Shown here: in pieces, positions 59,038-64,000 of the stretch
Position numbering within the stretch: position 1 is the first letter of the stretch
Layout of the letters: the number at the start of each line of letters is the position of its first letter
NCBI GenBank assembly: GCA_008508345.1
Contig: QNGE01003802.1
Coordinates: 1 to 64,000, forward strand
Length of the DNA stretch: 64,000 bases
From: Paragonimus westermani
Lineage: Eukaryota; Platyhelminthes; Trematoda; Plagiorchiida; Troglotrematidae
Direction: 5' to 3'
Program-made: the position numbers and the translations under genes
The notes under the pieces: model-generated
What the model saw: only the letters and a program-made list of their open reading frames with translations
The model's database searches: none
Told to the model about the DNA's origin: nothing

Positions 59038-60541
59038 CTGTACAAACGATGAAAAAAGAACTTTTCGAAAGTGTCGCCAGGAAAAACTATCCGGCTGCTA
59101 CTTCTGCAAATAAATACAGGTGATGTACAGTCAACTTACCCATTAGGCAACTCAAGCCACTGATTTATCAAAATTACAAAACATTAGTCAAGTACAGCAA
59201 TACTGTTGTTATCATCCTATGGTAGCACGTAAAATATGAATTGTAAAACCAACGCAAATTGGGGTGACACTCCGATGAGAAGAGCTAATATTTTTAAAAA
59301 TTATCCAATGCAAATTATATCGTAAATTTCACTGTAAACGGTCCTTTGGGGTCACCACACTGTTGTCTGAATGAACCTTCTGAGAGCAACAGCATATGTA
59401 GTGTGTTCGACAGGAACTAGTCCAATTCAACTGTTCACTTAGGATGATAGTAACATGCTGTCAAAAGCAGGTGACAAATGTGTAACCGCTCGCCTAAGGT
59501 ATGCAGAATATTAATGTGTGCTTCGGAGTAAAAACCTACGGGCTGAACTTATGCAAAACTGTGTTAATATTAGTTCTTTGTCATAATGGTCCACATCCCC
59601 TCTGTAGGTCACATTTTTCAGTCAACCACAAAATTTGTTCCGTTTTGGAACTTGTGCATAACACACATACATGATAGATGAAAATTTCACTTGCTCGCTA
59701 CAAACGTTTCTTATAATTTGTTCATTGGATCTGTCAACTTTATGTTTTGTTATTGACAACCGTGCTCACGGTGACATTATTTACCTGGCAAACTGACGAC
59801 TTACTAACACAGTGAACTATCTTAAAACATGAATTTCTCATTAATTCACTTATTATCTTCCATCTTCTAGTGTGCCCTCACTGGATAATCTGACCACTGT
59901 TAAGTGTACCAGCGTACCAGAAACTATTGCTTAAAGCGTTACAGACCGAGCAGTGAGGACGAAAACGTTCTTGCTGAAAAGCATTCAGTGAATTCTGAGA
60001 GAGGTTACAGCTTGCCAGTAATTCTGAAATTAACAGGTCTTGGTGTTCTATTGGATGGAAACACCTCACAACCGGTTAGTCTTAGTAAATCTTGAGTAAG
60101 CTCAACTCTTATTTTGATAATAGTCTTTCAAAAATATTTTACATAACAGGGCTGATAGGTTTGCCAACATTCCACATAAATCGCTATGACTAGTAAGAAA
60201 AAGATATTGGCTACATCCTCATCCACATTTGTAGTTAGAGATGACAAAATCCCCAACCACTAGTATTGAATAATTACTCTATCGTGAGCGCCAAAGACTG
60301 TCTTACGGTATGCGGAACGTTCAAAAAGCCAGATTGGTTCACTAGCTTCTGTTTTAATCGAAACAACGACTATGAAAGAGTAAATCCTAAATCGTAATGA
60401 TTGAAAATTGATCGAACGCATTTTTAGCAATCATTAGTTTTCCTGATTTGGTTGCTGTAGAAGTGAGGCCAGTTATGGTATTTTATACACTCAGGTCTAC
60501 TGAACTTTCGAAAGATCAGATCCAGAGTAGGTTTTACTCAT

Positions 60542-61036
60542 TTGGTTCAAGATGGGTGCTCACTGTCAGTCTGCTCTCCTGGTGAACAACTTTTTAGATG
60601 CAATAAGCAACGCAAAACAAGAAGCTGCCAGAGTAAACGAGTAAAACCTCTGTTTCAAAAAAGTGACCGTTGTTCTTTGATGTTCGAAGAGTATTTCATC
60701 ATTGGTTTACATCCATTTCACAATCATTCTGAGAGACCCCAACAAAGATGTGCGATTATTACCAAAACCTCGACAATGTTACTTGGAGATTTCAAGCTAT
60801 AAGATGCTGCTTTAGATTGCAATGTGATGTTCCAAATCCTGCACGGAAAAAATATGCTCATTGCAACGCCGACCAAACTGAGTCTAGTGTTCAGCACCTT
60901 CAGCAGAACACTTCACACGGCTGAAACACGCGTAGTGTTCAGAAAGACTACTGTGTCTTCCCGATTAACATTCCTTCCCATTTATCTATTTTACCGGGAA
61001 GTGTTTTGCAGTGAACACAGATGTCTTTGTATATAA
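60542..61036 (+). other. 164-codon frame interrupted by one stop, unknown
   Basis: Frames 60542-60802 and 60824-61036 are in the same phase and separated by a single TAA (60800-60802). The first ends in ITKTSTMLLGDFKL, which faintly recalls the Gly-Asp-Phe-Asn motif of LINE apurinic-type endonucleases, but the flanking residues (His...Asp) are not recognised and the second part matches nothing I know. It could be a LINE endonuclease relic or chance. Confidence 0.15.
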
Positions 61037-61223
61037 ATATATTGCTATTTTTATGGCTGACAACTTTAAGAATGTTCTAGTACTATTCACATTAGGTCAG
61101 GTAACCAGAATGATGGAGTTTTTCGAAAATCACCAGCCAGTGTTAATTAAGCAATAGATATGGACCGCCAATCATGACCTACGCTCACATCTCGCGTCTG
61201 TCCAAAGTAGTTTAACGTCTACA

Positions 61224-61625
61224 TTAAAGTGTGATGCATAGCTTGGTGTAATAATCCCTTGTAATCCTCAGTAGCCACAGTAAGTTTGCAGTAACTGGGT
61301 TGACGCTAGACGTTTGCCTTCTCTTATCTGTCTTGCCCACAGTTTTCCGTCGACCACAAAAAAATTCGTTCGTTTTGTGTGCTGAGACGTTGCCTCTGTT
61401 CCACCCCATCGAACTTCTAAGAAACTTCCAATGTGTGGTTCCCATGTGAAGTATCACTCTATTGACTGGTTCATTATTTGGTTTATGCTCAACCAAACGC
61501 CCGTGAAAAATTGTATCTCCCTGATCTTCCCCATACTCTTCACTGAGTATTGACGGAATATGTATCCCGTGACAACAATGGTTAGATTTTACATGTGTTT
61601 GAAAAAACTTCCACTCACGGAACAA
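61224..61625 (-). other. 133-codon open frame, unknown
   Basis: One of the two longest open frames in the window. The predicted sequence is basic towards the C-terminus (Arg-Arg-Lys-Thr-Val-Gly-Lys-Thr-Asp-Lys-Arg-Arg) with no signal peptide, membrane segment or known motif. A frame of this length is expected by chance in 64 kb of this composition, and no splice or promoter signal singles it out. Confidence 0.12.
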
Positions 61626-64000
61626 CAGTTTCTGACTAATTCAGACGTCATCTTCACTAGAAACACAAACAGCAAACGATTTAAAAGAACAACCAGTAGT
61701 CAGCAAAAATTCACTCTGTAGTTCACGCTATTTTGAGTCGTTTGTTGATATGGTTGTTTTGAAGTGTTCATGTGACTATTATTCACATCACTCCATGAAA
61801 TTGCGACTGTAGCCAGTAAGAATTGGCAATCTAAAATGTACTGTGTTCATCCGCATTAACAGGGTAAACATGAATGCACACCGAAATGAGTGGACACAAA
61901 ACTTGTTTTATAAATAACAAAATATAATATATGGAAAAACAGAAAAATACACAAAACCGGTCATGGATTGTCTGATTGTAAATGAGCATCATCTAGTTCT
62001 GAAAACTCCATTCCGATCCCTCGCGGTCCTAATCAGTGAATACACACACTATGGGGCTGTGAAACAGGTTTCTACTCAAGTATGTAGATTGATTTAATGT
62101 GCATTTTTCAAAAGGACAACGAAAACACGTTGTTATTGTTATTCTCAGTTTTATGCTTAGCAATACTTTTGTTTACTGTCGTTTAGGCTATGCGACCACC
62201 TTATTGACGCAGTTTCGGGGTAGACACGCGTTGTTTTCCCTCTTGAAGATAAAAACAATGGGTTCCTCAATCTTCCCAGACAACAGCCATATAGTTATTT
62301 GTTTTCTCTGTCTGAGACATTCTCATTAAACAAAATTGTAAGGAATATTGCGTCAGGAGATTCATCAAATAACTCGTGGATGGAAAGCATTCCACAAACC
62401 GCGTTTTTGTAATTTCATACATCTGTAGAAATTGGTTTGCACAATTAAACTCCACTAAATATTACGATATGCCATCCATTCTTAAAGATCCATTGGGCTC
62501 ACCGATTCTACTGCAAGTGCTCTTACTCCGAATCTATACGCAGCCCAGTAAGTTCGTTGTATATAGATGGTATATTTTGATATCCTTATCAACTCTGTTC
62601 TGCACTGATTTGAGCATATCCTTTCTACCTTCACTAAAGTGTAGTCTCTAACATATTTTATGACGTCACCCGAATAATTTAAACTCTTCAGAAGCCTGGT
62701 GAACAAGATGTGTGTGCTCGCCTCGAAAATGTGAGCACACCCAGGAAGTATTTACTGTGATTATCCTCCGCTGTGATGTACGCAAATTGGTAAAGAACTG
62801 TAAACCATTGCCTAGATGTATAAACGCCTTCTTTTTGGTCAGTGATAGGCAAAAGTGGATTCTGTAATATTGCATTTTATTTGAGGGATGGGGTAAAAGA
62901 TAGGTTTACAAGAAATGTTCTTCAACGTTTAGCGTCTTGATTTTTAATGTTTCCCTTTACAACAAACTGCTTGTTTAGTCTGCGGTCTTGGCATAGATTT
63001 TCAACATGCAGCTCTTCAACAAGATCGGCACTTTAGCCCAACGTTTCCCTCAACAGCAGATGGTAGGAAGGTTTATTTGATTGTAGAATCTTTGTTGATA
63101 TGGGCTTTAATGTCAGTTACCAAGCCATTGTTTATGACGGAATGTACTCCCTGTGATTCTTGCTAGTATTAAGAGCAGGAGGACACTGGGTCAACCGGCC
63201 GGTAGAATCCCCTTCTTGGCTTTGTTCCGGTAGGGGTTGAACCTCAGCTTTTTCAATATGAATTGTGTCGCATATGACACTGGGACAACTCAAAGGCTTT
63301 ATGTCGCACTTCCTCACGGCTTTCTCCTAATGGTCCAAAACAGTACAGAATTGCTCAACCCATTGTTGGGCAGCACCGTTACATTCAGAAGCATTCAATT
63401 GCTTTACAAAATACACCTTTGATCGTATTTAACTATTTGAATTCAGAACTGCTCGTATACTTCCACACTGAGTATCAAGTCGCACACAACGAACACATCA
63501 ACTGACTGGGGATGTTATTGCATCAATCGACTGGATGACCTTTGCTGAGCAAGGTTAGTCTTCACGGCCACCATATCACTCTGTTCAGCACACTTCCATT
63601 TGTCTCGACGATATGACAGTCAAACACCAAAGGTTGGCGGTTGTCCGGAATATGAAAGTAGACTGACTGGCGTCAACCTTTTTCACACAAAACTTCAACG
63701 AAGAAAAGTGCCCCCAAAGTTTGTCTACTAAGTGGCCGCCTGGACGATTCTATAACGCAATGTAATGATGATTCAGAACATGTTAAACCCAAGACCTTTC
63801 TCATCACTGTTTTTTACATTACGGAAAACAGAGCAGTGCTGTAGACTGGTTGTCCAGATGCCTGATTTGTTCATACGGACCACCGTCTTTACATCATCTG
63901 ATTGAGAATGAACTGAGCAATATTAGCTTGGGTGGTACAGTAACGTAGTTGTACAGTGCACATCCCAGCATACAGTCGTGAGCAAATCTGAAATGCAAAT

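Larger units (their letters stand above)
54541..64000. other. Unassigned stretch after PLE copy E
   Basis: No host gene is recognised. Items listed separately: a splice-bounded open frame at 55.6-55.9 kb, two weak tRNA-like units at 56.5 and 57.2 kb, an AT-rich simple repeat at 59.0 kb and open frames at 60.5-61.6 kb. The minus-strand frame 59878-60069 contains LSQNSLNAFQQ, faintly like the start of gypsy RNase H, without further support. The final 2.4 kb has only short frames. Confidence 0.4.

Noticed and set aside
59878..60069. Minus-strand frame with LSQNSLNAFQQ, like the start of gypsy RNase H
   Set aside because: The match is one short helix pattern; no RT lies upstream and no integrase downstream.

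Overview
The window looks like nuclear DNA from an animal. It is roughly 40% G+C by eye, contains no bacterial-style operon, and its open frames are short. Apart from relics of selfish DNA I could not recognise a single host gene, rRNA, functional tRNA or CRISPR array. With about 6% stop codons per frame at this composition, the longest open frame expected by chance in 64 kb of six-frame sequence is about 130-150 codons. The longest frames here (145, 133, 121, 114, 112 codons) therefore carry no weight from length alone; calls were made only where recognisable motifs appear in order.

The clearest content is a set of decayed Penelope-like retroelements (PLEs), whose protein is a reverse transcriptase (RT) followed by a GIY-YIG endonuclease. 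Five copies are supported: about 12.64-13.58 kb, 27.18-27.55 kb, 32.78-33.31 kb, 39.50-41.28 kb and 53.08-54.54 kb. A sixth, about 5.30-5.98 kb, is tentative. All lie on the minus strand, all are frameshifted and stop-ridden, and the RT catalytic motif is damaged wherever it can be read. The 39.5-41.3 kb and 53.1-54.5 kb copies keep most of the RT plus the endonuclease. The others are mainly the 3' (endonuclease) end, as expected for 5'-truncated insertions.

The second class is a tRNA-derived SINE. Two copies face each other as an imperfect inverted repeat (about 2425-2660 minus and 2806-3030 plus), each with a tRNA-like A box and B box; a third copy of the tail lies at about 50566-50612. Several weaker tRNA-like box motifs are scattered over the window. 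Weak Ty3/gypsy-like pieces may exist at about 22.59-22.84 kb and 43.47-43.97 kb. Small items are two hairpin-forming palindromes (6153-6178, 7830-7859), short microsatellites and two single ambiguous bases (17451, 29598).

Organism: a metazoan. The PLE endonuclease style (a Cys-rich linker before the Tyr/Gly motif, and an ending resembling Cys-Val-Gln-Lys ... Leu-Pro-Trp) together with the abundant tRNA-SINE fits a flatworm, perhaps a digenean trematode. This is inference from element style, not from a host gene. Layout: 0-2.4 kb unassigned; 2.4-3.0 kb SINE pair; 3-12.6 kb unassigned except the tentative PLE; then PLE relics separated by 5-14 kb of unassigned DNA; 54.5-64 kb unassigned with a few open frames. 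The region is best read as intergenic DNA or the inside of very large introns, filled with old retroelements. I found no convincing previously undescribed system; the most useful observations are the same-strand PLE graveyard and the inverted SINE pair.
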